From the NCBI GenBank assembly GCA_964514305.1, contig CAZEQD010000033.1:1-22553 (forward strand): DNA of 22,553 nt, in the 5' to 3' direction. This document shows positions 22,487-22,553 of the stretch, one piece after another; positions within the stretch are counted from its first letter, which is position 1; each line of letters begins with the position of its first letter. A program made the position numbers and the translations under genes. The stretch is from CAZEQD01 sp964514305 (GTDB taxonomy: Bacteria; Acidobacteriota; Aminicenantia; Aminicenantales; Aminicenantaceae). Under the pieces are notes generated by a model. It was not told the DNA's origin and searched no databases. It saw only the letters and a list, made by a program, of their open reading frames with translations.

Positions 22487-22553
22487 TTTCGGAATCTCTA
22501 ACAGGTAGAAAAATAATATCATTTAAAACCAAAAAAATCAACGATTAATGTAA

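Overview
This 22.5 kb window is chromosomal DNA from a diderm, LPS-type bacterium of moderate-to-low GC. Heptose-kinase, heptose adenylyltransferase and heptosyltransferase genes, exported proteins and two ECF sigma/anti-sigma pairs support this. A 100-N scaffold gap (6503-6602) and many intergenic palindromes suggest an assembled genome of an uncultivated lineage. The gene mix and repeat style remind me of Candidatus Aminicenantes (OP8), but that is a guess from memory.

Layout. (1) 1-7303, plus strand: an exported DUF885-family protein, a TrmA/RlmCD-type rRNA methyltransferase, a tightly coupled LPS-heptose set (hldA, hldC, GT9 heptosyltransferase, membrane isoprenylcysteine-methyltransferase-like protein), then trmH. 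(2) 7293-9959, minus strand: ECF sigma, short single-pass anti-sigma-like protein, and a two-PDZ HtrA-like protein that keeps the catalytic Ser but has lost His and Asp at the expected positions. (3) 10371-17789, minus strand: an acyl-CoA block. In transcription order it holds archaeal-type HMG-CoA synthase, thiolase, DUF35 OB/Zn-ribbon protein, 3-methylcrotonyl-CoA carboxylase beta (liuB-like), methylglutaconyl-CoA hydratase (liuC-like), biotin carboxylase and a separate biotin carrier protein. (4) 18387-21472, plus strand: second ECF sigma, zinc-finger anti-sigma, two LiaF-like membrane proteins and a beta-helical DUF4097-like envelope protein. (5) 21590-22486, minus strand: an unrecognised helical protein.

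The main biological point is the acyl-CoA block. Its enzymes form an unbroken chain between acetyl-CoA and 3-methylcrotonyl-CoA through HMG-CoA. No HMG-CoA lyase is present in the window. The archaeal-type thiolase/HMGCS/DUF35 trio could stand in for the lyase in leucine breakdown by running in reverse, or could run forward toward isoprenoids or isovaleryl-CoA.

The second theme is small non-autonomous repeats. A ggggtcagacc-ended hairpin occurs in three full copies plus a relic. One copy is nested in a second inverted-repeat element with a candidate target duplication, and another supplies the stop codon of the rRNA methyltransferase gene. A separate family of CTGCTG/CAGCAG palindromes with a CTACA tail fills gaps between genes. 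No tRNA, rRNA or CRISPR array was seen.
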